From contig JAFASY010000004.1 in NCBI GenBank assembly GCA_019244235.1, forward strand, positions 1 to 43,935: a stretch of 43,935 nt of DNA. The letters are read 5' to 3'. How positions within the stretch are numbered: position 1 is the first letter of the stretch; every line of letters begins with the position of its first letter. The translations under genes and the position numbers were made by a program. Shown in pieces: positions 15,189 to 25,362 of the stretch. A model generated the notes under the pieces. It was not told the origin of the DNA, did no database searches, and saw only the letters and a program-made list of their open reading frames with translations. This DNA is from Chroococcidiopsidaceae cyanobacterium CP_BM_ER_R8_30 (lineage in GTDB: Bacteria; Cyanobacteriota; Cyanobacteriia; Cyanobacteriales; Chroococcidiopsidaceae).

Positions 15189-16427
15189 ATGGATTTTAGT
15201 CAATTGCTTGCTCAAAAAACAGATGCGATTGTAGAGCGATGGATTGAGGCTGTTCGCAAAGACAAGCACATTGAGAGTGCTGATGCCTTACCCAGCGCCT
15301 CGGTCCGGGATCATATTCCTCACATTCTAGGGGCAATGGCAACTGTACTTTCTCCATCAGAGGAGAGTGATGTTGAACTGCTAGTGAGGGCAGGGTTGAA
15401 GCATGGAGTACTAAGGGCAGAACAAAGCTTTGAGCCAGCAGAAATCGCTCGAGAGTATCGTTTGTTACGCCAAGAGATATTATCTGCTCTAGAGACGGAT
15501 CTCAAGTTAGGAGCAGGTACAGAAGTCCTGCAAGTTGTTCGCAAAATTGACATTGTGGTAGACGAAGCCATTGCCCAGTGCTTTAAGAGCTACACTAATG
15601 AACGGTTGCGCGAACTACAGCAGTTGCAAAGCCAGCTGACGCTAACCAATCAAGAACTGAGCCGCTTACTTCGCGCCAACCGCGAGCAGCTCTCTCATCT
15701 AGCCCACGAATTGAAAAATCCTCTAAATTCAATTATTGGCTATTCCGATCTGTTTTTGCGCTCTTCACGACGGAGTACTGAAGTCAAGGATACAAGAGCC
15801 AATCTAGAACATATTGAGCGCGTACTCCGTAATGGCAGGCACCTACTGCGCTTGCTCAACGATGCACTAGAACTCTCCCGCTATCAGGCTGGGAAGATGA
15901 AATTACAGCCAGTACTAACAGATGTGCGGACTCTAATTTACAACGCCGTAGAAATGCTAGAGCCATTGGCGCGTGAAAAAGAGCTAAAGATGGAGGTGAC
16001 TAGCGATCGCGCACCCACTCAAGTTCTAACAGACCCGTTACGATTGCAGCAAATTGTGACGAATTTGCTCAGCAATGCTATTCGCTATACCGAAGCAGGG
16101 ACTATTCAACTAACGTGCTTTACCCAACCTGACGATATGTGGGCGATCGCTATTACAGATACTGGCATTGGCATTCCTGAAGAGGAGCAAGCTCACATCT
16201 TTGAACCATACTATCGAGTCAGCTTTAGTAATGGAGCCTACTTACCCGACAGTACAGGACTGGGGTTGGCAATCGTCTCGCAATTGGTTGAACTCATTCA
16301 AGGCAGAATTGAGCTGGTATCACAAGTAGGAGTTGGCTCTACCTTTACTGTCATCCTGCCATTGGATGTTACGAAGAACGAAAAAGCGATCGCTTCTGCA
16401 ATCGCAACAAGGCAAAATCCCGACTAA
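15189..16427 (+). CDS. orphan sensor histidine kinase with RsbRD-type N-terminus
   Basis: 412 residues from the ATG at 15189 (MDFSQLLAQKTDAIVERW). The N-terminal 150 residues look like the RsbRD_N globin-like sensor domain. A short coiled coil (NERLRELQQLQSQLTLTNQEL) leads to the HisKA domain with phospho-acceptor H173 in LAHELKNPLNS. The ATPase domain shows the N box LLSNAIRYTEAG, the G1 box ITDTGIGIP and the G2 box GLGLAIV. No transmembrane segment is present, so the kinase is cytoplasmic. The frame opens 51 codons earlier at 15036, but conserved sequence begins here. No response regulator lies nearby. It is divergent from narB. Confidence 0.85.
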   Translation: MDFSQLLAQKTDAIVERWIEAVRKDKHIESADALPSASVRDHIPHILGAMATVLSPSEESDVELLVRAGLKHGVLRAEQSFEPAEIAREYRLLRQEILSALETDLKLGAGTEVLQVVRKIDIVVDEAIAQCFKSYTNERLRELQQLQSQLTLTNQELSRLLRANREQLSHLAHELKNPLNSIIGYSDLFLRSSRRSTEVKDTRANLEHIERVLRNGRHLLRLLNDALELSRYQAGKMKLQPVLTDVRTLIYNAVEMLEPLAREKELKMEVTSDRAPTQVLTDPLRLQQIVTNLLSNAIRYTEAGTIQLTCFTQPDDMWAIAITDTGIGIPEEEQAHIFEPYYRVSFSNGAYLPDSTGLGLAIVSQLVELIQGRIELVSQVGVGSTFTVILPLDVTKNEKAIASAIATRQNPD

Positions 16428-16543
16428 CCGAGAGAAATAAGAGGCGTGATCTCTATGATTCAAGCCAGGACTCAGAACAGAAGAGATGTTTTTTCAGCTG
16501 ATCGACGAAGATAGAGACAAGAACGAGTGAGGCACGATCGCTT

Positions 16544-17131
16544 ATGACTCAGCTACTTGAAAAGACCACTGACCTGCGCATGATCTATCACGATCGCACT
16601 TGGGAGCAATTCAAGCTGATTCAAAAAGGTTTTGAAGGCTTGCCGGGTGTCCGATTGTCATATTACGAAGGAATGATCGAACTACTTATGCCCGGACAAG
16701 ACCACGAGCTATTTGGGTGCGTCATTAGGGCACTTCTGTTCAACTTCTTTGCTCAGAAAGGAATTTTCTTTCTTCCAAGCGGATCAATGACACAAGAGAG
16801 AGAGGGGAAAGCTTCGGTTCAGGCTGATAAATCTTTCTGTATTGGGAGCAGAAAGCCGATTCCTGATTTGTCGATTGAGGTCATCTTTACGAGCGGCAGT
16901 GAGAGCAAATTAGCTGTGTACCAGGCGCTAGGGGTTCTTGAAGTTTGGTTCTGGCAAGATGGCGTATTGAGATTGCATCACCTGCGCGAGTCAGGCTATG
17001 AAAGAATTGAGCGGAGCGAACTCCCAGGATTAGAAGACCTTGATATCGAACTGCTCAAACGCTGCATTCTGATTGCTGAGACAGATCCAGGTGAAGCAGC
17101 TAGAGTTTTTCAACGAGAAATTTTGCAATAA
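16544..17131 (+). CDS. Uma2 family putative endonuclease
   Basis: A 195-residue second Uma2 protein, clearly different from the one at 944. It shows YYEGMIELLMPG near residue 40, the D/E-rich strand PDLSIEVIFTSG, a conserved lysine in SESKLAVYQALGV, and VWFWQDG, which match the PD-(D/E)XK layout of the family. The C-terminal helix LLKRCILIAETDPGEAARVF is also usual. The start is the ATG at 16544. The gene stands alone between the kinase and the VOC gene, with no repeat of a neighbouring gene around it, unlike the first Uma2. Biological function of the family is unsettled. Confidence 0.82.
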   Translation: MTQLLEKTTDLRMIYHDRTWEQFKLIQKGFEGLPGVRLSYYEGMIELLMPGQDHELFGCVIRALLFNFFAQKGIFFLPSGSMTQEREGKASVQADKSFCIGSRKPIPDLSIEVIFTSGSESKLAVYQALGVLEVWFWQDGVLRLHHLRESGYERIERSELPGLEDLDIELLKRCILIAETDPGEAARVFQREILQ

Positions 17132-17284
17132 ACGAGCAAAGCGTCAATGTCAGTCTATGTCTTTTTCTCACGCTTCTCAAGCGAGCATACAAGTTATAGA
17201 TTTCCTGCTGCCTGCTAAATATTGCTCTGTGATTCATTTAAGCTCAGAATGCTACTCAACAGCACGCATTAGTTGAGTGGAAAC

Positions 17285-17662
17285 ATGAGGATTTACGCGA
17301 TTGAACATGTGCAGTTGGCAATGCCACCAAATGAAGAAGAACAAGCACGGGCATTTTACAGCCAGGTTTTAGGAATTCCCGAAATCCCAAAGCCTGCACA
17401 TCTTGCCCTCCGAGGCGGTACATGGTTTGAACAGGGGGCGCTCAAGGTTCATTTGGGTGTTGAGAAAGACTTTCGCCCAGCTTTAAAAGCACATCCTGCT
17501 CTTTTAGTAGAAGGACTAGATGCTCTGATCGAGCGTTGTGAACAAGCAGGTTATGCTGTGATTTCAGATGAACCACTTGAGGGATACCATCGTGTGTATG
17601 TTTCTGATCCCTTTGGGAATCGGATTGAATTGATGGAAGCGATTTTGGGGGCACCTATGTGA
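17285..17662 (+). CDS. VOC (glyoxalase/dioxygenase) superfamily protein
   Basis: 125 residues from the ATG at 17285 (MRIYAIEHVQLAMPP). The pattern is one VOC unit pair: an opening strand IEHVQLAM, a helix EQARAFYSQVLGIPE, then ALKVHLGVEKDF and the closing YVSDPFGNRIELME. The final Glu and an early His are the usual metal-ligand positions of the superfamily. Members include glyoxalase I, fosfomycin resistance proteins and extradiol dioxygenases; nothing here selects one. The frame opens at a TTG four codons earlier. It converges on mmsA with about 90 bp between them. Confidence 0.8.
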   Translation: MRIYAIEHVQLAMPPNEEEQARAFYSQVLGIPEIPKPAHLALRGGTWFEQGALKVHLGVEKDFRPALKAHPALLVEGLDALIERCEQAGYAVISDEPLEGYHRVYVSDPFGNRIELMEAILGAPM

Positions 17663-17750
17663 AGATGCCATGCGGATAACGTACCTTTCACTGGACGATG
17701 AAAACTGACGATATTGCTAACCTTGCCCTGAACTGGGAGTGCCTCTCTAT

Positions 17751-19223
17751 CTAAAACTGCCGAGACCAGTTCTTGGGCCACCGCTCTACAACTACCTTAG
17801 TTTGTGTGAAAAACTCAACGGCATGGCGTCCTTGACCATGGAGATCGCCAAAGAAACTTTCCTTCCAACCACTGAAAGGGAAAAAAGCCATTGGAGCTGC
17901 AACACCAATATTTATCCCAATGTTGCCTGCCTCAACTTTATAGCGAAACTTGCGTGCTGCAGCACCGCTACTTGTGAATAGACAAGCCATATTGCCATAT
18001 TGTCCTTGGTTGATTAGGTCTATTGCTTCATCAACGGTTTCTAGATGAATCAGGCTCAACACTGGTCCAAAGATTTCTGTGCGGGCCAGATCGCTCCTTG
18101 GATCTACATCTTGTAAAACTGTAGGGCGAACAAAGTAGCCTTCTTCATATCCTGGGATGCGAGGACTGCGTCCGTCTACTAAGAGCTTTGCTCCCTCATC
18201 CGCTCCTTTTTGGATCAGCTCCTCGATTCGAGATTTGCTATGGGCGGAAATCACTGTTCCCATCTGCACACCCTCATCAAGACCAAAACCAACTACCAAT
18301 GAGTCAGCAGTAGCAGTGATCGCCTCTGTAAAACGCTGCCGTGCCTCTCCTACAGTAATAGCAACCGATGCAGCTAAGCAGCGCTGTCCTGCACAACCGA
18401 AGGCGCTGTCTGCTACAATGCGGGTTGTCATTTCAAGATCTGCATCTGGCAGCACAATTATCGGGTTTTTCGCTCCACCCTGACACTGAGCCCGCTTACC
18501 GTTCGCAGCAGCACGACTGTAGACGTAACGGGCTACAGGAGTTGATCCCACGAAACTAATGGCTCGGATTTGAGGGTGATCTAAAATTGCATCTACAGTC
18601 TCTTTAGACCCATTAACGAGATTTAGCACCCCTGGCGGTAGGTTAAGCAGATCTAATAGCTCAAACACTTTTTGCATTGTTAGAGGAACTTTTTCGGAAG
18701 GCTTAATGATGCAAGTATTGCCGCAAGCGATCGCGTAGGGCAAAAACCAAAAGGGAATCATCCCTGGAAAGTTAAAGGGAGCAATGACTGCTGTAACTCC
18801 CAGAGGTTGGCGGATTAGTATTTCATCAATGCCACGAGCAATATCTTCTGAGTTGTAGCCCTGCATTAAAATTGGCATCCCACAGGCTACTTCCACATTT
18901 TCAATTGCTCGCTGTATTTCTTGGCATGATTCTGTTAGTGTTTTGCCACACTCCAGGGTAATTATGCGGGCTAGCTCGTCAATATGCTGTTTTAGAAGTT
19001 CTCGCAAATGAAATAGATAGCGTACTCGCTCAGTCACTGGCACATGATGCCAATCCTTAAAGGCTGCCACCGCTGCTGTCACTGCCTGATTAACTTCCAT
19101 AGCAGAAGATAAGGGGACTTGGGCGAGAGTCTCTAGCGTTGCCGGGTTCAAAATCGCCAATGTCTGGGTAGCCGATGAATGGTTCCACTGACCGTTAATA
19201 TAGTTTGCTAAAGTGTTAGTCAT
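17751..19223 (-). CDS. mmsA: CoA-acylating methylmalonate-semialdehyde dehydrogenase
   Basis: A 490-residue aldehyde dehydrogenase of the MMSDH type, which oxidises methylmalonate or malonate semialdehyde to propionyl- or acetyl-CoA in valine, beta-alanine or inositol breakdown. The NAD-binding segment [19 protein letters not shown] is MMSDH-like. The catalytic cysteine is C282 in GQRCLAAS. The motif QGGAKNP replaces the general-base Glu motif of ordinary aldehyde dehydrogenases, as expected for the CoA-dependent group. The ATG at 19223 is preferred to a TTG at 19256. No other gene of valine or inositol catabolism is in the window, so the physiological substrate is open. Confidence 0.9.
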   Translation of the reverse strand: MTNTLANYINGQWNHSSATQTLAILNPATLETLAQVPLSSAMEVNQAVTAAVAAFKDWHHVPVTERVRYLFHLRELLKQHIDELARIITLECGKTLTESCQEIQRAIENVEVACGMPILMQGYNSEDIARGIDEILIRQPLGVTAVIAPFNFPGMIPFWFLPYAIACGNTCIIKPSEKVPLTMQKVFELLDLLNLPPGVLNLVNGSKETVDAILDHPQIRAISFVGSTPVARYVYSRAAANGKRAQCQGGAKNPIIVLPDADLEMTTRIVADSAFGCAGQRCLAASVAITVGEARQRFTEAITATADSLVVGFGLDEGVQMGTVISAHSKSRIEELIQKGADEGAKLLVDGRSPRIPGYEEGYFVRPTVLQDVDPRSDLARTEIFGPVLSLIHLETVDEAIDLINQGQYGNMACLFTSSGAAARKFRYKVEAGNIGINIGVAAPMAFFPFSGWKESFFGDLHGQGRHAVEFFTQTKVVVERWPKNWSRQF

Positions 19224-19256
19224 ACTGATTTGGACTTTGCTTATCTTGTTGGTCAA

Positions 19257-19586
19257 AACCCTTATCCAGGCTGAAAGGCTAACTATTATTAAATTGGGTA
19301 AATTCTATAACAGAAGGACTTAAGTTCTTTCTTAACTTGGATATCTTTCCTGTACAAAACTGCGTTGCATATGGAAACTAGATTAGATGACCCGCTTAGA
19401 AATTTCTACTAGCAATAGAGTAAAAAATCTTTTGCAATCTGCACTTGTAGTAAGTGTTTCACATTGGTTTTTAGTAGAGTGTAGCATGTCGCAAGTTCAA
19501 GCCCGACTAAAGTATAGCAAATCACATTACAGCCATTCAGCAACTACTTAAAGTAGAGACACTGTAACCAGTTAATTGGAAGAGAC
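19257..19586. other. intergenic region without a recognised gene
   Basis: About 330 bp between the divergent mmsA and aquaporin genes. It must carry both promoters. I see no ORF, no GTA-N8-TAC box and no strong terminator. Confidence 0.5.
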
Positions 19587-20396
19587 ATGGATAGGTTCAA
19601 AGGGTGGAAACAACTGCACTGGCCTGAATACGGTGCCGAGCTGCTCGGAACTGCGTTTAATCTCTTTGTTGGATTCAGCATCATCATCTTCGATTTTGGC
19701 AAGGGCTTACCGATGGAGCGCCTCATACCCAATCCGAGCATTCGGTTGCTGATTAATGGCCTCATCTTTGCTGGGAGTGGCTCACTCTTTGCTATTTCAC
19801 CTCTAGGGAAACTGAGTGGTGCACATCTCAATCCCTGCTTGTCATTGGCATTCTGGGTACAAGGCAAGATGCATAAACTTGACCTGCTGGGATATATGCT
19901 TGGGCAATTCCTGGGCGCAACTATCGGCACCCTGCTGGTGGTGAGCCTGTGGGGAAGTTACGCTGCTTCCGTGAAAAATGGTATGACTCTACCTGGGGAG
20001 GGTTACGCGCTCTGGTACGTATTCTTAGCTGAAGTGTTTATGACATTTACGCTGGTGCTGTCCATATTTTTCTTCTTATGTAGTCGTCGGCTCATGCATT
20101 GGACACCATTCATGACCTGGCTTTTAGTGGCAGCAATGGTTTGGTTAGGAGCCCCAATCTCTGGTACTAGTCTGAATACTGCGCGCAGTATTGGACCAGC
20201 TTTAGTCACAGAGTTCTGGAAAGACCAGTGGCTCTACTGCATTGCTCCACCACTAGGAGCATTACTTGCTGTTGGAGTGTTTCGGCTTCTCTCGATGGGT
20301 AAACTAGAACTATTGACTGGTAAACTGTTTCACGTTCCTAATTACCGCTGTATTTTCAAAAACGTCAAGATACCACATCGTCTCCCAAGAGCGTGA
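19587..20396 (+). CDS. aberrant MIP/aquaporin-family channel (NPC and NTA motifs)
   Basis: A 269-residue membrane protein of the major intrinsic protein family with six transmembrane segments. The two pore half-helices are recognisable but changed. The first is GAHLNPCLSLAF, with NPC at 82-84 instead of NPA. The second is GTSLNTARSIGPAL, with NTA at 197-199 instead of NPA. The selectivity-filter arginine R200 is retained. Such changes usually alter pore width, so transport of something other than water (glycerol or another small solute) is plausible. The stop overlaps the GTG start of the debranching enzyme (GTGA), so the two are translationally coupled. First gene of a four-gene operon. Confidence 0.85.
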   Translation: MDRFKGWKQLHWPEYGAELLGTAFNLFVGFSIIIFDFGKGLPMERLIPNPSIRLLINGLIFAGSGSLFAISPLGKLSGAHLNPCLSLAFWVQGKMHKLDLLGYMLGQFLGATIGTLLVVSLWGSYAASVKNGMTLPGEGYALWYVFLAEVFMTFTLVLSIFFFLCSRRLMHWTPFMTWLLVAAMVWLGAPISGTSLNTARSIGPALVTEFWKDQWLYCIAPPLGALLAVGVFRLLSMGKLELLTGKLFHVPNYRCIFKNVKIPHRLPRA

Positions 20397-22591
20397 AGCT
20401 GAGCAAAATGGTTGCTGTGGAATCATTAAGAACAGTTATTGAGTTTGGACGCGCCGTTTGTGGCAACCTCAGTCAGGCAGAAGCGCGGGAGTGGTTGGTG
20501 ACTAATGGCATCGGTGGTTATGCTTCGGGAACAGTGGCGGGTCTTTTGACGCGCTGCTATCACGGATTACTGGTAGCAGCTCTAAATCCACCATTAGGGC
20601 GTACTCTGTTGCTCACCAAACTAGATGAGGTTGCTCAGTATGATGGTCGCCTTTATCAACTCTGCACCAATCGCTGGGCTAATGGTACAGTTGAGCCTCA
20701 TGGCTACCAGAATATCGAATGCTTTCAGCTAGAAGGAACAATCCCGGTATGGAAATTCGCCTGCGGGGATGCGCTGTTGGAGAAGCGGGTATGGATGCAG
20801 CCTGGTAGTAATACAACCTATGTCCGCTATGACTTGTACCGATCAATTAGACCACTGACGCTCTTCATTAAGGCGTTGGTCAATTATCGGGACTATCATA
20901 GCAGAACCAAAGCCGGAGACTGGCGGATGACCATCAATCCCTGTGAGCATGGAGTTGTGGTGAGCGCTTTTACTGATGCTGTGCCGCTTTATCTCTTAAG
21001 CGATCGCGGTGATGTTTTGTCTGCTCACGATTGGTATTACGAGTTTGATTTAGCAGTAGAACGATACCGAGGACTGAGCGACAAAGAAGATCACCTCCAC
21101 GCGGCTACCTTTAGCACGACTCTCCAGGCGGGTGAAGCACTTACAGTTGTTGCTAGTACTGAATCCCACCAATTAATTACTTCTGTTCTGGCACAAGAAG
21201 ATTACGGAGTTAAAAACCGCAGAGACGCCAAGATCACAACGGAAAGTCTGAGCGGAGGTCTCCTCCGTTCGCGCAGCGCTTCCGAAGGAAGCTCAGAACT
21301 TTCCAAGAGAGAGAAAGAGAATGTAGAGACATTGGTAATGTTAGAGCGGGGAGGGAATGGTAGCAAGGCAGCACTGGATCTACGTCGTGCCTACGAGCAA
21401 AAGTTGGTGGAAGTTGGGACTAGTCAATCAGCAGTAGCTCCTAATTGGGTACAGCATTTAGTACTTGCAGCTGACCAGTTCATTGTTAATCGATCTCTGC
21501 CTAGTGCTCCCGATGGTAAAACGATTATTGCTGGCTACCATTGGTTTAGTGACTGGGGTCGCGATACTATGATCAGTCTCCCAGGTCTGACGGTCTCGGC
21601 TGGTCGTCCAGAGCTGGCACGCCTCATTTTACGCACCTTTGCCCACTATACAGACCAAGGGATGCTGCCTAACCGCTTTCCAGATGCGGGCGAATTGCCA
21701 GAATACAACGCTGTGGATGCGTCCTTCTGGTACTTTGAAGCGGTTCGTGCTTATCATGCCGCAACTGGAGATGAAGAGTTACTACAAGAACTCTTTCCTG
21801 TACTCAGAGAAATCATTGATTGGCATTGTCGAGGGACACGCTATAACATTCACCTAGATCGTAGTGATGGTCTGCTCTATGCAGGCGAGAGCGGCGTGCA
21901 ACTCACCTGGATGGATGCTAAAGTTGGCGACTGGGTAGTGACACCACGCATCGGCAAACCCATAGAAGTCAATGCACTCTGGTACAATGCTTTGCGAAGC
22001 ATGGCAGTGTTTGCCCAGCAGCTTGGCAAACCCGACCAGGAGTATAAGCTGATGCAAGAGCAGGCTGCAACAGGATTCACTCGCTTCTGGAATGATGCGC
22101 TCGGTTACTGCTATGACGTTCTGGACGGCCCTCAAGGACACGATGATTCGCTGCGTCCAAACCAGATTTTTACTGTTTCGTTACCTGCATCCCCGCTGAC
22201 CTCAGTTCAGCAGCAAGGCGTCGTGGAGTCCTGTGCCCGGTTTCTGCTCACCTCGCACGGCTTACGCAGTCTTGCTCCCAACCATCCACAGTATCAAGGT
22301 CACTACGGCGGAAGTCCGCGTCAGCGGGACGGTGCCTATCATCAGGGAACTGTCTGGGGATGGTTGATTGGTCCATTTGTCTTGGCTCACCTACGTGTGT
22401 TTCAAGATCCGGTAAAAGCTCGTAGTTTACTTGAGCCGATGGCTAACCACTTATGCGCCCACGGTGTCGGCAGCCTGAGTGAAATTTTTGATGGCGATGC
22501 ACCAATGACCCCCCGTGGCTGCATTGCCCAAGCCTGGACAGTGGCAGAGGTGTTACGAGCCTGGATAGCAATCCAAAATTTCCAATCCTAA
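20393..22591 (+). CDS. glycogen debranching enzyme, bacterial/archaeal type
   Basis: 732 residues. The N-terminal domain (WLVTNGIGGYASGTVAGL and TRCYHGLLVAAL) and the C-terminal six-hairpin glucosidase domain (GYHWFSDWGRDTMISLPGL; GMLPNRFPDAGELPEYNAVD) identify the GDE_N/GDE_C amylo-alpha-1,6-glucosidase family. It hydrolyses alpha-1,6 branch points in glycogen-like glucans. The start is GTG at 20393, overlapping the aquaporin stop; an ATG at 20408 is the alternative. Between the domains a palindromic dispersed repeat (21241-21304) is inserted in frame and adds residues such as GGLLRSRSASEGSS, presumably a surface loop. The 3' neighbour begins 12 bp later. Confidence 0.9.
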   Translation: MKLSKMVAVESLRTVIEFGRAVCGNLSQAEAREWLVTNGIGGYASGTVAGLLTRCYHGLLVAALNPPLGRTLLLTKLDEVAQYDGRLYQLCTNRWANGTVEPHGYQNIECFQLEGTIPVWKFACGDALLEKRVWMQPGSNTTYVRYDLYRSIRPLTLFIKALVNYRDYHSRTKAGDWRMTINPCEHGVVVSAFTDAVPLYLLSDRGDVLSAHDWYYEFDLAVERYRGLSDKEDHLHAATFSTTLQAGEALTVVASTESHQLITSVLAQEDYGVKNRRDAKITTESLSGGLLRSRSASEGSSELSKREKENVETLVMLERGGNGSKAALDLRRAYEQKLVEVGTSQSAVAPNWVQHLVLAADQFIVNRSLPSAPDGKTIIAGYHWFSDWGRDTMISLPGLTVSAGRPELARLILRTFAHYTDQGMLPNRFPDAGELPEYNAVDASFWYFEAVRAYHAATGDEELLQELFPVLREIIDWHCRGTRYNIHLDRSDGLLYAGESGVQLTWMDAKVGDWVVTPRIGKPIEVNALWYNALRSMAVFAQQLGKPDQEYKLMQEQAATGFTRFWNDALGYCYDVLDGPQGHDDSLRPNQIFTVSLPASPLTSVQQQGVVESCARFLLTSHGLRSLAPNHPQYQGHYGGSPRQRDGAYHQGTVWGWLIGPFVLAHLRVFQDPVKARSLLEPMANHLCAHGVGSLSEIFDGDAPMTPRGCIAQAWTVAEVLRAWIAIQNFQS
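21241..21304. repeat. palindromic dispersed repeat inside the debranching enzyme gene
   Basis: The arms GGAAAGTCTGAGC (21241-21253) and GCTCAGAACTTTCC (21291-21304) are inverted repeats apart from one extra base. Inside are CGGAGG-TCT-CCTCCG, the core GTTCGCGCAGCG and CTTCC-GAA-GGAAG. A CGTTCGCGCAGCG core is familiar from dispersed repeats of Nostoc-like cyanobacteria. The reading frame of the host gene stays open through it. Confidence 0.8.
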
Positions 22592-22603
22592 TATAAAATC
22601 ATC

Positions 22604-25282
22604 ATGACTCAAGAAGAAGCAAGATTAGCCGCCAACCACAACCGCACAGCCTATTGGAGGCGCTGGGGACCATATCTAAGTGAAAGGCAGTGGGGCACAG
22701 TTAGAGAAGATTATAGCGCAACTGGAGAAGCCTGGGACTCCTTCCCTCATGACCAGGCTCGCTCCCGTGCCTACCGTTGGGGTGAAGATGGGATTGCTGG
22801 AATTTCTGATAATCATCAGCGGCTATGTTTTGCTGTTGCTTTGTGGAATGGTGCAGATCCTATTCTCAAGGAGAGGATGTTTGGATTGACGGGGAGTCAA
22901 GGCAATCATGGGGAAGATGTCAAAGAGTACTTCTTCTATTTAGACAATACCCCAACCCACTCTTACATGAAGTATCTTTACAAATATCCCCAAGCGGCTT
23001 TCCCCTATGACCAATTAGTAGAAGAGAATCGGCGACGTGATCGCCACAGTTTAGAGTTTGAATTACTCGATACAGGCGTATTCAATGAGGACCGTTACTT
23101 TGACGTTTTGATTGAGTATGCCAAGAATTCACCCGAAGATATTCTAGTTAAAATTAGTGTTACCAATCGGGGACCAGAAGCCACAACGCTACACTTACTA
23201 CCAACTCTCTGGTTCCGCAATACCTGGTCTTGGTTTCTAGAGCAAGAGAAGCCCTTTATTAAGGTCTTCAAATCTGACAATAGCTTTAGCGTCATTGAAG
23301 CCTCCCGTGCAGATCTTGGAGATAGATGGTTATATTGTGACGCTGCAACAGAACTACTGTTTACAGAAAACGAAACTAATTTTAAAAGGTTATATGGAGT
23401 AAATAATACTTCTCCCTATGTTAAAGATGGGATTAACAATTATATAGTAAATGGTTGCAAAGAGGCTGTTAATTCTAATCAAATTGGAACTAAAGCCTCA
23501 GCCCACTATGTTTTATCAATTCCGGCAGGTGAAACCAAAGTTGTACAACTGCGGTTGAGCGATTCTTCACTGTTTACCGAACCATTTGGTAACGAATTTA
23601 CCACTGTTTTTCAAAATCGCATCCAGGAAGCAGATGAATTTTATCAGCGCATCTGTCCCTTTAACCTGTCAGAAGATATGCGCAATGTACAGCGACAAGC
23701 CTTTGCTGGCATGTTATGGAGTAAACAGTTCTATTATTATGTTATTGAAGATTGGCTCAAAGGCGATCCTGCTGGTCCTCAGCCACCAGCTTCGCGATTG
23801 AGTGGCAGAAACCACGACTGGGTTCATCTGTTTAACGATGACATTCTCTCCATGCCTGACAAGTGGGAGTATCCCTGGTTTGCCACTTGGGATTTAGCGT
23901 TTCATACGATTGTGCTTGCCATGATCGACCCAGAATTTGCTAAGCGTCAACTGAGTCGCTTGACGCGGGAATGGTATATGCATCCTAACGGTCAGTTACC
24001 CGCTTATGAATGGGCTTTTGATGATGTCAACCCACCTGTACATGCCTGGGCTGCTTGGCGAGTATACAAAATTGAGCAGAAAATGTATGGTCGCAGCGAT
24101 CGAGACTTCCTGGAACGAGTTTTCCAGAAGTTACTGCTTAATTTTACTTGGTGGGTAAATCGCAAGGATATTGAAGGCAAAAATATCTTTCAAGGTGGAT
24201 TCCTAGGCTTGGATAACATTGGTGTATTTGATAGAAGTGCTACCTTGCCTACAGGTGGATATATCAACCAGGCTGATGGTACGAGCTGGATGGGTACATA
24301 TTCCCTAAACATGCTGACCATTGCTATAGAACTAGCCAAAACCGATCCAGCCTATGAAGACATTGCTAGTAAGTTTTTTGAACATTTTCTCCGAATCGCT
24401 GATGCCATGGATGGCATCGGTCATGCAGAAATAGCTCTGTGGGATGAAGAGGATGGCTTTTATTATGATGCATTGCATCTACCCGATGGTCATCAGTGTC
24501 CACTGAAAGTACGTTCCCTTGTAGGACTGATTCCATTATTTGCTGTCACTACTCTAGAATCAGCAAGCTTAAACCATTTTCCTGGCTTTAAAAAGCGAAC
24601 AGAATGGTTTATTCAGAATCGTCCTGACCTAACAGAAAACATTGCTTGTATGCGAGCTAAAGGTGTTGGTGAGAGAAGACTATTAGCGATCGCTGATCCG
24701 CCTAGACTCCAACGTATTCTGGAAATAATGCTGGATGAAAACGAATTTTTAAGTCCCTATGGTATTCGTGCTATTTCTAAAGTTCATGCTGAACATCCCT
24801 ACATCCTATCGCTGAACGGACAGGAATATCGGGTAGATTACGAACCAGCAGAATCTACTACTGGACTATTTGGTGGCAATTCCAATTGGCGTGGACCAGT
24901 CTGGTTTCCAATAAATTATTTAATCATTGAATCACTACAAAAGTTTCATCACTTCTTAGGTGATGAATTCAAAGTCGAATGTCCAACTGGTTCTGGTCAA
25001 ATGATGACGCTTCTAGAAGTGTCTAGGGAATTATCACAACGGCTGATTCAGACTTTCTTGAGAGATGCTTCTGGTAAAAGACCTATTTATAGCGGAACAG
25101 AAATATTTCAAACCAATCCTCATTGGCGAGATCTCATTACTTTCAATGAATATTTTCATGGGGATATTGGTGCTGGTCTTGGTGCTAGCCATCAAACTGG
25201 TTGGACAGGTTTAGTGGCAAAACTGATTCAGCAGTATGGAGAATATGCTATCGGAAATCAGGAGGACGTTATGATTGAATAG
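22604..25282 (+). CDS. GH63-like glucosidase (MGH1-type glycoside hydrolase)
   Basis: An 892-residue putative alpha-glucosidase with the (alpha/alpha)6 barrel of family GH63. The N-terminal sheet domain begins [20 protein letters not shown]. The barrel carries [19 protein letters not shown], whose Asp is a plausible catalytic acid, then [31 protein letters not shown], and [20 protein letters not shown] near the C-terminus, whose Glu is a plausible base. Bacterial GH63 enzymes act on alpha-glucosides, including glucosylglycerate and mannosylglycerate. Placement 12 bp after the debranching enzyme suggests a shared glucan or compatible-solute pathway. Substrate unproven. Confidence 0.85.
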   Translation: MTQEEARLAANHNRTAYWRRWGPYLSERQWGTVREDYSATGEAWDSFPHDQARSRAYRWGEDGIAGISDNHQRLCFAVALWNGADPILKERMFGLTGSQGNHGEDVKEYFFYLDNTPTHSYMKYLYKYPQAAFPYDQLVEENRRRDRHSLEFELLDTGVFNEDRYFDVLIEYAKNSPEDILVKISVTNRGPEATTLHLLPTLWFRNTWSWFLEQEKPFIKVFKSDNSFSVIEASRADLGDRWLYCDAATELLFTENETNFKRLYGVNNTSPYVKDGINNYIVNGCKEAVNSNQIGTKASAHYVLSIPAGETKVVQLRLSDSSLFTEPFGNEFTTVFQNRIQEADEFYQRICPFNLSEDMRNVQRQAFAGMLWSKQFYYYVIEDWLKGDPAGPQPPASRLSGRNHDWVHLFNDDILSMPDKWEYPWFATWDLAFHTIVLAMIDPEFAKRQLSRLTREWYMHPNGQLPAYEWAFDDVNPPVHAWAAWRVYKIEQKMYGRSDRDFLERVFQKLLLNFTWWVNRKDIEGKNIFQGGFLGLDNIGVFDRSATLPTGGYINQADGTSWMGTYSLNMLTIAIELAKTDPAYEDIASKFFEHFLRIADAMDGIGHAEIALWDEEDGFYYDALHLPDGHQCPLKVRSLVGLIPLFAVTTLESASLNHFPGFKKRTEWFIQNRPDLTENIACMRAKGVGERRLLAIADPPRLQRILEIMLDENEFLSPYGIRAISKVHAEHPYILSLNGQEYRVDYEPAESTTGLFGGNSNWRGPVWFPINYLIIESLQKFHHFLGDEFKVECPTGSGQMMTLLEVSRELSQRLIQTFLRDASGKRPIYSGTEIFQTNPHWRDLITFNEYFHGDIGAGLGASHQTGWTGLVAKLIQQYGEYAIGNQEDVMIE

Positions 25283-25362
25283 TTGAGATGCTATCTATTT
25301 GGAGTAGAGACAATAAAGACCTGAAATTTAAAGTCAGGGTTAATGCTATCTGGTACCAAGTT

